Source: Ustulina deusta (taxonomy: Eukaryota; Ascomycota; Sordariomycetes; Xylariales; Xylariaceae). Taken from it: DNA of 64,000 bases. The stretch is from positions 124,001 through 188,000 of the forward strand of contig JAJNNX010000039.1 in NCBI GenBank assembly GCA_023159155.1, in the 5' to 3' direction. The stretch's first letter is position 1. Every line of letters starts with the position of its first letter. The notes beneath the pieces are model-generated. The model was given only the letters and a program-made list of their open reading frames with translations. It was not told where the DNA came from and searched no databases. Made by a program: the position numbers and the translations under genes. Below, piece after piece: positions 1-11,723 of this stretch.

Positions 1-2
1 CG

Positions 3-398
3 GGTTCGCCCAATCCGTTCTCTACTGGGGTACTGTTTGCAAAACGGAAGCGCAACCTCTTTAAAGGACCATCGCTCTCCGTTCATAGTTCGTCGACAGG
101 GAGAGGCGGCACGAGTTCGGGGGGGCATAGTCGAAGCGCGAGCGCTAGCGGGCTGGGTAGGCGAAGCGGTGAGATCACGATACAGGAAGAAGACGAGGAA
201 GCCTTGGAATTCGAGGCCGAGGAAGAGATCGAAGAGGTGGACCAGTTCTCACCGATTCTCCGCGGACCTGGTGAGAAGATCGAGGAGATTTACGAGAGCA
301 TAGCCGAAGACGAAGGCGATGGCGAGGCGAAGGATGAAAGTGCGGATGTTGTTGTAAGCTCGGACGATACTCGAGTTCCTAATTTAGCCGTGGAGTGA
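3..398 (+). CDS. 3' end of an acidic, disordered protein (5' end outside window)
   Basis: A frame is open from the first bases of the window and stops at TGA 396-398, giving 131 residues of a protein that starts upstream. The visible part has a short basic patch, then a Ser/Gly-rich linker, then a strongly acidic stretch (runs such as QEEDEEALEFEAEEEIEEVD) and a second acidic Asp/Glu tail. This is typical of the disordered C-terminus of a nuclear or signalling protein. No domain is recognisable, so no function is assigned. The open frame and strong compositional bias make it a better candidate than the two overlapping frames nearby. Confidence 0.55.
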   Translation, partial: GSPNPFSTGVLFAKRKRNLFKGPSLSVHSSSTGRGGTSSGGHSRSASASGLGRRSGEITIQEEDEEALEFEAEEEIEEVDQFSPILRGPGEKIEEIYESIAEDEGDGEAKDESADVVVSSDDTRVPNLAVE

Positions 399-1120
399 AT
401 TGAAAGATACCCTGAGATAGCTCTATCTATTTTCAACGAATTCGGCCTTTGGCCCTCTTTAAAAAAGACTTGTTTAGTCGAGACATAATATTGTGTACAA
501 TCTAGTCTACAGCAAACTGGAAAGATGCGTCAAGTCTAGGTAGCAGACAAGCCGGTTTTCTCTGTGAATCGTCGCTTGTATCACGCCCGATTGATGATAT
601 ACTATATGATGGTATAGGTTAACTATAGCCAACAACTAATAGCTTAGGTATATATAGGTATGTAGTATGTGTATTGTACAGTATGCTAGGCTAAGTAAGT
701 ATTTGTACTAGTTGGGAAAATGAAGTCGGTCCAGCAACTTTGTACATACTTCCATTGTCTAACCTCGACTGCGTGACATGATTTTGTCCTTTCTCAGATA
801 TCTCAGCCCCCTTTGCATGGATCATGGACCTCCCTACTTACTTACCTATATAGGTAGTGTAGCTAAGGTATGCCGTATGTAGACAGCTTGGCATTCAAGC
901 TAAGCCTAGATGAGAGCTGTCTTTCCCTACATAAGTACCATACTGGCAGGCACGGCCCCAAAGTTCTTCAATCGTCGGATAATAATAATAAATGCTACGA
1001 TTCTAGGTAGACGGACCAGCGTCGTCGCCCTGCTCCCGTTTTCACCACACCATTGCCTACGATTTTTCGATACAGTTACCAGACTGACTAACTAGGCTGG
1101 ATAGATAGGTAGTTGTTGTC
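399..1120. other. Intergenic spacer, 722 bp
   Basis: No coding frame is supported here. It is moderately AT-rich and holds several copies of the short motif TAGGTA/TACCTA, for example around 648-660, 838-856 and 1,105-1,112. The same motif recurs in most other spacers. It must contain the terminator of the upstream gene and the promoter of the M20 peptidase gene, but no clear TATA box was found. Confidence 0.6.
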
Positions 1121-2445
1121 ATGAAGGTCGCCGGGGTTGCTCGTCTGCTCTCAAGCGCCGCGGTAGCTCTTGGATTCCAGCTTCAGATGCCCCTGACGCC
1201 CCTCGACGACGCGACACTGCCGTCTGCCCCGTCGCCCGAGTCCAATGTGCCGTCCTACCGTGACGAACTGGTATCGCTGCATAAGTCTCTCGTGGAGATC
1301 TCCTCGATCACGTATGCCGAACATGACGTCGGCGAGTTCCTCGCCGACTACCTCACCAAGCGCGACTTTGTAGTCGCACTCGAGTTCCTCCCGCCGTCCA
1401 ACACGTCCGACGCGGACGGCGACGGCAAGCGCCGTTTCAATGTGCTCGCCTGGCCGAAGCCAAGACGCCACCCGTCGCCCAAAGTCCTCGTCACGAGCCA
1501 CATCGACACCGTCCCCCCGTACATCCCATACTCGCGCTCCGACGACGTGCCGAACGGCGAAACCGTGATCGCGGGCCGCGGCAGCGTCGATGCCAAGGCC
1601 AGCGTCGCCGCCCAGATCATCGCCGTCCTCGAGCTGCTGCACGCGGAGAGCATCGACCCCAGCGACGTGATGCTGCTGTTCGTCGTGGGCGAGGAGCGCA
1701 CCGGCGACGGCATGCGGTACTATTCCAATAACCCCTCATTTCTAGAACCGGCGCCCGTCGTGAAGGCTGCCATCTTCGGCGAGCCGACCGAGGGCAAGCT
1801 CGCCTGCGGACACAAGGGCTTCTTCGGCTGCACCATCAAGGCTCATGGCAAAGCCGGACACTCTGGATATCCGTGGCTCGGCAAGAGCGCGACCGAGCTC
1901 TTGATGCGAGGCGTCGTCAAGATCCTCGACACGGACTTGGGAAGCAGTGAGAAATTCGGCAACACGACCGTGAATGTCGGCATCATCGAAGGCGGCGTGG
2001 CGCTCAACGTCATCCCTGAGTTGGCCGTTGCACGCATCGCCGGGCGCGTGGCCATCGGGCCGGAGTCGGACGGCGGCAAGACGATTGTGGGGAGGGTGGA
2101 AGAAGTGCTGAAGAGCGTGGATGAGGAGGCGTTCGAGCTGTCTTGTGTCAACGGATATGGCGTCGTCGAGTGCGCATGTGACGTCCCAGGTAAGACGGCC
2201 CGCCTATCTTCTAACCCATTACACACTCTGACGTGTCTGTAGATTTTGAGACCGTCATAGTCAACTACGGCACAGACGTGCCCAATCTCAGGGGGAGCCA
2301 TGCCCGCTACTTGTACGGACCTGGCAGCATCCTCGTTGCCCACGGTGCAGATGAAGCGATCAAACTGAAGGACCTGGAGGCTGGCGTAGAGGGCTTCAAG
2401 AAAATCATTCTGCACGCCCTGGGAGACGCAGCGGGAGAACCCTGA
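1121..2445 (+). CDS. M20-family metallopeptidase (carboxypeptidase-like), probably secreted or vacuolar
   Basis: Two exons, 1121-2189 and 2243-2445, give 423 residues. The 53-nt intron 2190-2242 has a GTAAGA donor, a CTAAC branch site and a TAG acceptor. The start is the Met before a hydrophobic N-terminus (MKVAGVARLLSSAAVALGF) that looks like a signal peptide. M20 landmarks are clear: the metal-binding segment VTSHIDTVPPY (~125-135), RGSVDAKASVAA (~150-162) with the second metal Asp, VVGEERTGDG (~187-196) with the catalytic Glu pair, and GHKGFFGCTIKAHGKAGHSG, which opens the dimerisation domain with its conserved His. The C-terminal part is supplied by exon 2 and ends in YLYGPGSILVAHGADEAIKL, the usual last metal-ligand region. 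The family removes terminal residues from peptides or deacylates amino acids; the exact substrate cannot be read from sequence. Confidence 0.88.
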
Positions 2446-2654
2446 TGACGGGTGGGTTAAATGTTGAGCGTAGACGCGCTCGTCCTAAGCTAGAGGTGTA
2501 CATACGAAGGATAACCCCTAATCATGATGGATGCATTTGCGACGCGTATCGACGATACATGCAGCCTATTTTCATGACGCGAGGAAAATGGGAACTACCT
2601 ATTTAAAGACATCCCTCTCTCAACGTTTAGTTTTCTATCTGGTAGTATTTCGGC

Positions 2655-4005
2655 TCATTGCCCCACGACAGCCGCCCACCTCTCTGGCATGATGCCCTGG
2701 AAGTCGAAACTGCCGCTCTCACCCTTGACAACGACGCCTCGTTCCGTGACGACGGCATCGATGAGCTCCGCCGGCGTGACGTCGAAGGCAGGATTCCACA
2801 CGGCGATCTCCTGATGCGCGGTCGCGACCCTCGCGATGCGGGAGACGTCGACCTTTCCGTCGGGGCCGACGACGGCGCCGCTGATTTGCGTCAGCTCCTC
2901 GGGCTTGCGCTCCTCGATCTTGATGTCGGCGCCGGTGGTGGTCTGCAGGTCGATGCTCGTGGTGGGGGCGGCGACGATGAACTTGACGCCATGGTACCTG
3001 GCGAGCACGGCGAGGGCATAGGTGCCGACTTTATTGGCGGTGTCGCCGTTGCGCACGACGCGGTCGGCGCCGACAATGACGGCGGCAATGTAGTTCTCGG
3101 CCTTCTTGGTGGCGAAGAGCGCACCGGCCATCGAGTCCGTGATCAGCGTGGCCGGGATGCGCTCGTACACCAGCTCGAAGGCCGTCAGCCGACTGCCCTG
3201 GTTATACGGTCGCGTCTCGGTGCAGAAGGCGTGGTACAGACCCCCCGCCGAGTGCAGGGAGCGGATGATGCCGAGGGCGGTGCCATGGCCCGACGTGGCG
3301 AGCGAGCCGGTGTTGCAGTGCGTGAGCACCGAGACTTTGCCGTCAGGCGACTTGACGGGCGCGTTGGCGAGCAGCCATTCGCTCCCATGCTTGCCGATGT
3401 GCAGATTCGTCTCGGTGTCCTTCCTGAAGATCTCCTCGGCGGCAGCGATGTAAGCGTCCACCACGGCCGACTTGGCGGCGGCCTGCTCCAGAGCGGCGAT
3501 GTCGACGGCGCGCACGACGGCCTTGAGATGTGTGATGGCGTTCGTCAGGTCTACGGCGGTCGGCCGCGACTGTTTCAGGTAGTCTAGACGGGAGTCGATG
3601 TACGATATCGTCTCGGCTGGTGTCGCCGCGTCTGTGACGTCGCGTCTCAGTCAGAATCGGCTCTGTAATCGAGCCTCGGCAAGGACGGGGGATAGGAATG
3701 GAACCCCTTACCGCATCCCCCGCTATACAGCTCGACGCCGTGGGCGAGCGCTGCCACAATGGCGATGGCTGGTGCACCTGCAGGTATGAAGATGAGTATT
3801 CGGCGAGCTGCCTGGCTGACGCCTCTGCGAGGTGTGGCCCATGGTGTCGAGGATGTCTCTTACCTCTCACCCGCATCGCCTTGATGCAATCGAATGCCTC
3901 CTCGCTCGTCGCGACGTTGTCATAGTAGTGTTCGTGGGGGAGTCGGAGCTGGTCCAGGACCTCCAGCTTGCCCCTCGTGTATCGGATGGCCTGAAGACCC
4001 GACAT
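2655..4005 (-). CDS. mri1: Methylthioribose-1-phosphate isomerase
   Basis: Three exons on the minus strand, 4005-3864, 3777-3712 and 3631-2655, give 394 residues, the usual size for fungal Mri1. The introns are 86 and 80 nt, with GTAAGA and GTAAGG donors. The start MSGLQAIRYTRGKLEVLDQL matches the family N-terminus; an upstream in-frame Met would add eleven unmatched residues. Exon 2 restores the conserved RGAPAIAIVAALAHGVEL. Exon 3 carries SRPTAV, THCNTGSLATSGHGTALG with the catalytic Cys, and GADRVVRNGDTANKVGTY with the catalytic Asp. The enzyme converts 5-methylthioribose-1-phosphate to methylthioribulose-1-phosphate in methionine salvage. It belongs to the eIF2B alpha/beta/delta-like superfamily. 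It converges on the M20 peptidase gene, with only 209 bp between the two stop codons. A long antisense open frame over exon 3 is a codon-bias shadow. Confidence 0.95.
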
Positions 4006-4351
4006 GGCGAATAATTTAGGTAGGTAGCCCGCTACCACAAGCTCACTCGCTCACTGTTTGCCTCGTGGAAGCAGCTGCGATGTGGGGGACCAAGAGAGCA
4101 GGAGAATAGAAATATATAAGGAGAACTAATGATCGATAACAGGAATCTCGATTGAACTTGGCGGGATCAAATATGCTCGCCTCGTTCGCTGTTTACAGGA
4201 CCACGGACAGTAGGTACTTTTGTAGTCTAGGTTGTATCAATCAATACATAGTCTTGATGGCAAAATTAAATCTGCGGCTCCTTGACCCGGGCCTATCCGG
4301 CCCCGTCATCGGGACATGCGCACACAACATTGGAGATCTTGACGAGAGCTG
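4006..4351. other. Spacer between mri1 and the retrotransposon, 346 bp
   Basis: This is the 5' side of mri1, so it should hold the mri1 promoter. Base composition is normal until the target duplication at 4352, after which AT content rises sharply. No other gene is supported. Confidence 0.6.
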
Positions 4352-4356
4352 GAAAG
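4352..4356. repeat. Target-site duplication GAAAG (left copy)
   Basis: GAAAG lies immediately outside the left LTR, and the same five bases follow the right LTR at 11719-11723. A 5-bp duplication is what LTR-retrotransposon integrases produce. It fixes both element ends. Confidence 0.85.
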
Positions 4357-4600
4357 TGTCGGATTTAGTGTTATAGAGCGTACCGTATATATGTGTTTAG
4401 ATCGCTTTGTCTATTATTGTTCCTTGTAGGTCCTATTTTGCTTTTGTGAGGTATTTATTTATAAGCTTGCTAGTGAGTGTGGCTAGGCTATATTTACTAA
4501 GCCACGTTATTAAGCCATAACGCTTATATAACTAAGTAATTTTACTATCTATGCCTAATTAGTTTTTTTTATAACTACTAGCTATAGGCTAAATCTAATA
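4357..4600 (-). repeat. LTR, left copy (3' LTR of the minus-strand element)
   Basis: These 244 bp align without gaps to 11475-11718. The outer ~100 bp (plus-strand TGTCGGATTTAGTG onward) keep many GC bases, whereas the inner part has been changed to AT (for example GCTAAATCTAATA, against GCCAAATCCAACA in the other copy). The internal differences are almost all transitions. Confidence 0.9.
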
Positions 4601-4601
4601 T

Positions 4602-4608
4602 ACCCCTT
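4602..4608 (-). other. Polypurine tract of the retrotransposon
   Basis: On the minus strand AAAGGGG sits next to the LTR edge (one intervening base pair), the position of the plus-strand primer of reverse transcription. It supports the minus orientation of the element. Confidence 0.6.
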
Positions 4609-6280
4609 TAAAAAAAGTTATTTTAGTAACTTTTTTTATATATATATTACTATAGCTATAAAAATAGTTATAAGTAAGTATTAAAGTATAAATAGTATAT
4701 AAATAACTAGTATAACATATAAATAATTATATAAGCTAGTTTTAAATATTATATATATTACTATATAATTATTTAAAATATAGCATAGCAAGTTTAGTAA
4801 GCAAGAATGTTTATAAAAAAAAATATTTTTAATTTAATAGGCAAAAACGTTTGTAAAAAAGTATGCTTATAAATGTAGTATATGTAAGCTTATTTTTAGT
4901 ATTACTAGAGCTTTTTTTTTTTTTTTTTTTTTTTTTTAGTTTTTATAAAATTTTTATAGTAAATTTTTAGAACTAAAATATTAAATACCCTACTTTTTTG
5001 CAATAAGATCTATACTAATTTTTTTTTTAGTTTTAATTATAAAATTATTTTTTGCTAATATATTACTAACTATTAAAAAAAAAAAGGGTATTTTTGCTAT
5101 AAGTTTTAAAAAAGCTCTAAATTATTTAGTAAAAAGTTTACTAATATATATAAAAAAAACTATTATAATATTTTTTTTTTGTTTTTTTTTTGCTTAGATT
5201 ATAATAGTTAGCACTTTTAACTAAGCTAAAATTTATAAATATAATATATAACTATTTTTTAAATTAATAATTAATAAATTTATTATTAGTTTAAAATTAT
5301 TATTATTAAATAATAATAATATTTTTATATATTTTCTATTTTGCTTTTTATTTGTTATAGAGCTTCTAGCACATTATATTTTTATTACTACTACTATTAT
5401 TACTGCTTTTTTAACGCCTTTTTGCCAAACTTCTCTTATTATTACTACTACCCCTAAAATAGCTAGTCTTTTGCTAGCTTTTTTTAGCACTTATTATTTA
5501 GCTTTTAGCTAGGTTATTTTAGTTATACCTATACTACTGCTAGTTCTGCTTAGTTAAGCTTTTAGTAGCCGGGGTACTACGCTTGCTACTATTGCTTTTT
5601 ATAGTTATAGCTATGCTTTATTTTTATAACAAGCTAGTTTTTACTTATAGCTAATATTTTTAAAGATTTTTTAAAAAATATTATATTTATAGTATACTTA
5701 TAGTACTTTTTAAAATTGCTTAAATAATAATTATATTAAAACGTTTAATAATAGGTTATAATATTTATAATATATTTTTAAGCATATATATAAACTTTTA
5801 TAAGTAAGCTTTTTAATAATTAGTAATAAATATTAATTATAAATAGCTTTGCTAATATTAAGCTTTATATTTGTTATTTTTAGAACATTTTTATAAAAAG
5901 CGCTAGTAATACTATTATTTAAGCTCTACGGACTATAGTCTATACTATACTGTTTTTTTATTGCTTAAAAAAAAAAAAAAAATGTTTTTGTAAGCTTTTT
6001 GCCACTTTGTAGCAAGATTAGTGCTTTTTAAAGTAGTTAAGTTTTTATGTTGTTAGTTTTAAGGCTTTTTAAACATATAAAAATATTTTGTAATTTTTTT
6101 ATTAATATGTTATAAATTTATAATTTATGCTTAAATAATATTTAGATATTCTATTTTATAGATTTTTTTTTAAATAGTAAGTTTTTGATTTCTTTTTAAA
6201 AAACTAATATGCTTTGCTAAACTTTTTAATTATATTTAAAAAGCTTATATAATTTAAGCTATTTTAAAAAAATTATTTAT

Positions 6281-6367
6281 TTTAGTATAAATAAAGTTTT
6301 TATAAGTTTATTAGCGATTATATTATTAATAAATATATATTTTATTATAATAGTTCTATTTTTAACT
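6281..6367 (-). pseudogene. Remnant of copia RNase H C-terminus
   Basis: A 29-codon minus-strand stretch reads with the spacing of the copia RNase H tail (Ser-Lys-His-Ile-Asp-Ile-x-Tyr-His-Phe-Ile-Arg), followed by ANKLIKTLFI. Asp/His positions have been converted to Asn/Ile/Tyr, as expected from G-to-A and C-to-T change. It is followed by a stop. Confidence 0.6.
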
Positions 6368-7180
6368 TTTTAGTATAGCTAATAATTATAAATATTAATA
6401 TACTATAGTTTAATATATAATAAAGCTACTTTTTTTATAATAAGCTTTATAGTTTGCTAATTATTATATTATATTTATATTTGCTAATTCTATAGTACTA
6501 CCTTAAGCTTATTAATAAGCTAGTTCATAAATATTGCTTTTTTAGCTGCTTGGGCTAAAACTAAAAGCTTTATTTTAGTTATAAATATAATAATTATATT
6601 TTGTTTATTAGTTTGCTAGCAGATTATTTTTTTAAAAAGTTTTATAATATAGGCTTAAAAGCTTTTTTAGTTAAAAGTATTATTTATAAAAAATATATTG
6701 CTAACTATTATAAAATTATTTTTATTTTTAAATTATGATATATAATACTATATAAAAAATAAATATAATAAGAGCTTATTAGTAGTTTAGTAGTACTTAA
6801 AAAAAATTATAATTAAATTATATAAATTTAAAGATTTTAAATGTTATATTTAAATATATTATTATTATAGCATATAAGATTAACTTTATTTTTTGTTAGT
6901 AGTATTTAATACTAGTAAATATAAAGATTTTTTTATATAAAAAAAGTTCTTAAGTTTTTATTAAAGTAGTTATATAAGCTATAGCTATAATATTTTATAG
7001 TTTAGCGATTTTTTTAATATAAAAAGTTTATAAAAGCTAGAAAAGGCTTTTTTTTATATTTCTAATTATTTTAATGCTTAGGAACTATTATAAATCTTTA
7101 TTTCTAGTAAAGTTATAATATATTTTAAGTATAGCAATTGTTTTATTTGCAGTTTTTTAGCTTTTTTATTTATATGCTAT

Positions 7181-7201
7181 AACTATATTATTAATATATA
7201 T
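7181..7201 (-). pseudogene. Remnant of reverse-transcriptase YVDD active site
   Basis: Minus-strand codons read IYINNIV, in the context LLF-IYINNIV-IAY. This is the copia RT motif (LL-YVDDIV) with both catalytic GAT codons changed to AAT, a RIP-type substitution. It lies ~800 bp upstream, in coding direction, of the RNase H remnant. That spacing fits a copia pol gene. Confidence 0.65.
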
Positions 7202-10200
7202 AAATAGAAGTATACCTTTTAGGGAGTAGTAGCAAGGTTTATAAAGTATTAGCTTAAAGCCTATTTTTTATAATAACTTGGTAAGCTTTTTTTGCTATAG
7301 CAAAAAAAACTTTTAGAGCTTATATAAGGCTTATAGTAGTTTAACTATAATATTTAGCTTCTGGTAGCCTGGAAGCATGCGTATATAAATCTTTTTATTT
7401 AATTTAGCGTTTATAAAAGTATTTATAGCGTTATATTGCTTAAGTTCTAAGTTAAACTTAGTAGTAATAGCTATTAATATTTTAAAAGATTTTTTTGCTA
7501 ATATACTAATATAAGTATTTTTTTAGTTATTATTTAGCTGCTAATCTTTTTATACTATTAAACAAGCTTTATATTTTTTATAGTATTTATATTTATTAAA
7601 TTTATAAATATAAACTTATATATAATCTAAAGTGATTTTTTTTTATAAAAAGTTTTTAAATACTTTTTTCTAAATATTTATTTTTTTATAGCTTTATAAA
7701 TAAATAAATTCTATTTGCTTAAAATAATTTTTTAATAAATAGTTTATAAGATCTTTATATTATTTTGGTAGTTATAATAAATCTTATTAGTATTTTTTTT
7801 TTTTTAGTTTAAAAAAGTTTATAATTAAACTTTTAAATAACTAGTATTTAGTTTAAGAGTTTTTTTTTTTTTACTAGTAAAGCTTTTAATAAAATTTATT
7901 AGTTATAATTAGTTATATAATAACTAATAAACTTTTTTAAAGGTTTTTTTTTTTTATTAATAAAGCTTTTAATAAAATTTAATAGCTATAATTAAGTATA
8001 TAATAAATAATAAGCTTTTTTAAAAGCTTTTTTTTTTTTATTAGTAGAACTTTTAATAAGATTTAATAGCTATAATTAGTTATATAATAGTTAATAAGCT
8101 CTTTTAAAAGTTTTTTTTTTTATTAATAAAGTTTTTAATAAAATTTAATAGTTATAATTAGTTATAGTAAATTTTTAAAAAACTTTTTAGTAGTTTAGCT
8201 TTTTTGTTTTTAGTTATTAATTTATTATTAATAATTATTGCTTTTTATAATCTAGCTATATTAAAGCTAGTTATTTAATAAGCTATAATTAGAATACTAA
8301 AAATTAATTTAATAAAAGTTTAGTATTAATTATTAAGCAACTTTCTATTTAGGTTTAGATCTAGCGATTTAGTTTGCAGTATTACTAAATATAGCAGGGT
8401 AGCTTTTAGACTTTGTAGTAGTATTAATAATCCAAAAGCAAACTATAAATTAGTATAAAAATAGAAGTTTTAATAAGGAGCTTTTTTTTTTTTTTTTATA
8501 AGCTTGTTTTTGTTAGAATTTCTTTTAGATTTAGATTTATTAGTATTTTTAGTATTGCTTTCTAAAAATTAGCTAGTAAGCTTGTTATTTTTTTGTTTAT
8601 TAGCTATGTTTTTTTTAAAATTAGAAATATTTTAATAATTAATACTATTTATTAATGTTTTATATACTTTTAGAATTATTTTAAAGAAATTGTTTTTAAA
8701 TTTATTTTTATTATTACTAAAGAACTTATTTTTATTAAAAACTATATTTTTTATTACTATAATTTTGTTTTTTTTAAAAAACTAAATATAATAAGTATTA
8801 ATAGACTAGTAGCTTACTAAATAGCTTATTTAAGCGTTAGGGTTAAGCTTTTTATACTTTTATTTTTTAAGTTTAGCTTTAATAGTTATAACAAATATTA
8901 TATATTTAAATATTTTTAAATAAGATATATAAAATATTTAATTATAGCTAATAAACCCTTATAAATAATTAAAATATAAATAGAATTTTTTATATAAAGT
9001 TTGCTAGTAATTAATTTGCTTAGATGTCTAGTTATATAAATATACTGCTATTCGAACTATTTTAGGCCAAAAAAAAGTAAAAAGTTTATAATTGTTATAT
9101 ATTAAGCTTGCTTAATACTTAATAATACTTCTTATTTTTTTAGCTGCCCTATTAAAATTTTAAATATATAATAGTAAGATTTTAAAGTTTATTTTATAAG
9201 TTTGTTTTATAACTATTACTAAATATATAATCTTTTAATTACTACTAGCAATCTTATTATTATATTTTATAACTTTTATTTTATTATTATAATATGTTTA
9301 AATATAATATTTAAAAGTTTTTTAAATAGTACTAGTACGTTTATTATTAGTATAATAGTTCTAAATATAGCTTAAATATTAATTAGTAATTAATATAATA
9401 TATTATAAATACTTATTTTTATTAAAAGTATTAAATTTATAAAAATTAATAGCTAATTAAGCATTAGTTTTTATAACTTTTAAACAAACGTTTTATACTA
9501 TTCTATAGCAAGGTTTAAATTTATTATATATTATATAATTTATAGTTTAGATCTTATTATTAAAATATAAAATAATTACTGTTTTTTTTATATAGTTAAA
9601 TAATTATTTTAAAAGTTTAAAGCTTATATGTTTTAAATATTAGTACTATTTATAAAAGCTAGCTTAAGATCTAGAACATTTTATATAAAAGTTTAGCAAG
9701 TTCTTTTATATATAAAACATTTATTTAGTTAGGCGTTCTAAAAAATATTTTATAATATATTAGCTATATATTTAGGTTAAAAAATATAGGGGCTTTTTTA
9801 TTAGTGTTTTAAAAGATTAGATTTAGGTTTATTATTTTAGTATATGCTTATTTAGTTTAAGACTTGCAAGAAAACTAAGTTAGTAGCTATATCTAAATAA
9901 AAAGCAATATTATATAGCTAATATATAACTATGCTTTTTAAGCCCTAAGCCTTAATATTAATTTTGTTATAGTTATATATATAGATTGTACTATTTTTTG
10001 CTAGTACTATATTATTTAGGTTAGTATTTTTTAAATATATAAAGTAATATACTTAGTTAAATATATAAATAATTAATCTAGAATCTATTATAGTTAAATT
10101 ATATAGTTTATATATTTTAGTAAACTTTTAGTTAGTAATAAACAAGCTTGCTATTTTTGCTATAAGGGGCCTTAAAAATTAATTACTTCAAAAATTATTT

Positions 10201-11474
10201 TTTAGAACTTTAAATTTTTTTTTTTTTGTTATTTTTATACTTTTTCTACCGCTTATTTAACACTTTTTTTATTTGCTATATATATTTTAGCTATTTTATT
10301 AATGCTTTAATTAAGTTTTTAGCTTTTTAGTTAAAACTTTATAAATATAAGCTAGTAGTTTAATATATAGTAATAACTATAGTATATAATATAGTTCTTT
10401 ATATTTAGGTTTTTTTTTTAGCTTTAGTTCTTATATTAGCATAGGAATACTTAGTAGAAATGCTTTTAAAGCTTTTTTTTTAATTGTTTTAGTAGCTTTT
10501 ATAATTATTATTAGTTTAGCATTATTAGTAATTTTTATAATTTTAATAATTTTATTTAAAGTGATTTTTTTTTTAATTGCTTATAAAATTATTTAAGTTA
10601 TTTTAATTATTAAAAAGTTTAAAAGTATTAAAAGCATTTTTTTAATAATCTTTTTAAAAGTATAAGTTATATTTAGAATTATAGCTTTTTAGTATAGTTC
10701 GGTAGTAATAGTCTAGTATTATAAAGTATTATTTATAATAATATTACAATAAATATTTTAAAAAAAAGTAACCTAAGCTAAATAAATATTTTATAAAACT
10801 TTTTTTAGGTTAATAATAAGTTTAAACAAATTTATTATTTTAGCGCTTTTTAAATAAGCTTTAAAAACTTTATTAAGCTATTTGTTTGCTTATTTAATTA
10901 GGTTTTTAATAAGTTTTTTAGCTATAAAATTAATAAAAGCTTTATATTCTAATTTATATTTAAATTTTAAAGTATATTAAGCTATATTTTTAAACTTTTT
11001 AAAATTATTATATTATTTATTAATTGTTTAGTTAACTTTTATTTATATTAAGTAGTAGTTTAAATAGACTATTTTATATATTTATTTAATAAGTTTAATA
11101 AGCTTAGTTTAGTAGTTAATATAGTATTTAAAAATAATTTTATAGTACTATTTAATATTTTAGTATAATGTTTTTTTAATAACTATTAGTTTTATATATA
11201 TTATAATATTAAAATTAGTAGCTCTAGTAAAAAAGAAATTATTTATTAGTAGCATACTTAATAGCTAAGGCTATAAAGTTTTTTTTTTTTTTAAAACTAT
11301 ATATTTTTAAAAATTGCAATTATAAATATTAGTAATAAAGTTTTTTTTTTATAATAAAAAGTTTTCTAGAAAATTAAACATAATAATATATTATTTAAAC
11401 ATAATAGCAATTTTTATATATTTCTAGCTAAAAATCGCTTATAATAAAATATAAAAATTAATAAAACTTTTAAT

Positions 11475-11718
11475 TATTAGATTTAATATTATAAAATATA
11501 CTATATATATATATTTAGATTATTTTGTTTATTATTATTTTTTATAGGTTCTATTTTGCTTTTATAAAATATTTATTTATAAACTTGCTAGTAAGTATAG
11601 CTAGGCCATACTTACTAAGCTACGTTGTTAAGCCATAACGCTTATATAACTAAGTGATCCTGCTATCCATGCCTAATTAGCTCTCTTTATAGCTACTAGC
11701 TATGGGCCAAATCCAACA
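11475..11718 (-). repeat. LTR, right copy (5' LTR of the minus-strand element)
   Basis: Direct-repeat partner of 4357-4600. Its inner half is strongly AT-mutated, but its outer ~100 bp keep the ancestral GC bases (TGATCCTGCTATCCATGCC). This is the mirror image of the other LTR. It ends in CCAAATCCAACA, followed directly by GAAAG. Confidence 0.9.
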
Positions 11719-11723
11719 GAAAG
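11719..11723. repeat. Target-site duplication GAAAG (right copy)
   Basis: Right-hand partner of 4352-4356, immediately after the terminal CA of the right LTR. Confidence 0.85.

Larger units (their letters stand above)
4357..11718 (-). mobile_element. Ty1/copia-type LTR retrotransposon, heavily RIP-mutated
   Basis: The element is 7,362 bp, flanked by GAAAG on both sides, with 244-bp direct LTRs at 4357-4600 and 11475-11718. The LTRs differ mainly by C-to-T and G-to-A changes. Several signs place the coding strand on minus. The LTR reads TG...CA in that orientation. A purine tract, AAAGGGG, abuts the inner side of the left LTR. Decayed RT and RNase H motifs are readable on minus at 7181-7201 and 6281-6367, in the copia order (RT before RNase H). 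The interior is extremely AT-rich, and no intact reading frame remains. Most surviving Cs are followed by T. Gag, protease and integrase could not be identified. The element is immobile. Confidence 0.9.

Noticed and set aside
2658..3587. Long plus-strand open frame (309 codons) over mri1 exon 3
   Set aside because: It is antisense to a well-supported enzyme, rich in Arg/Gly/Asp, and has no domain. It arises from GC-rich third positions.
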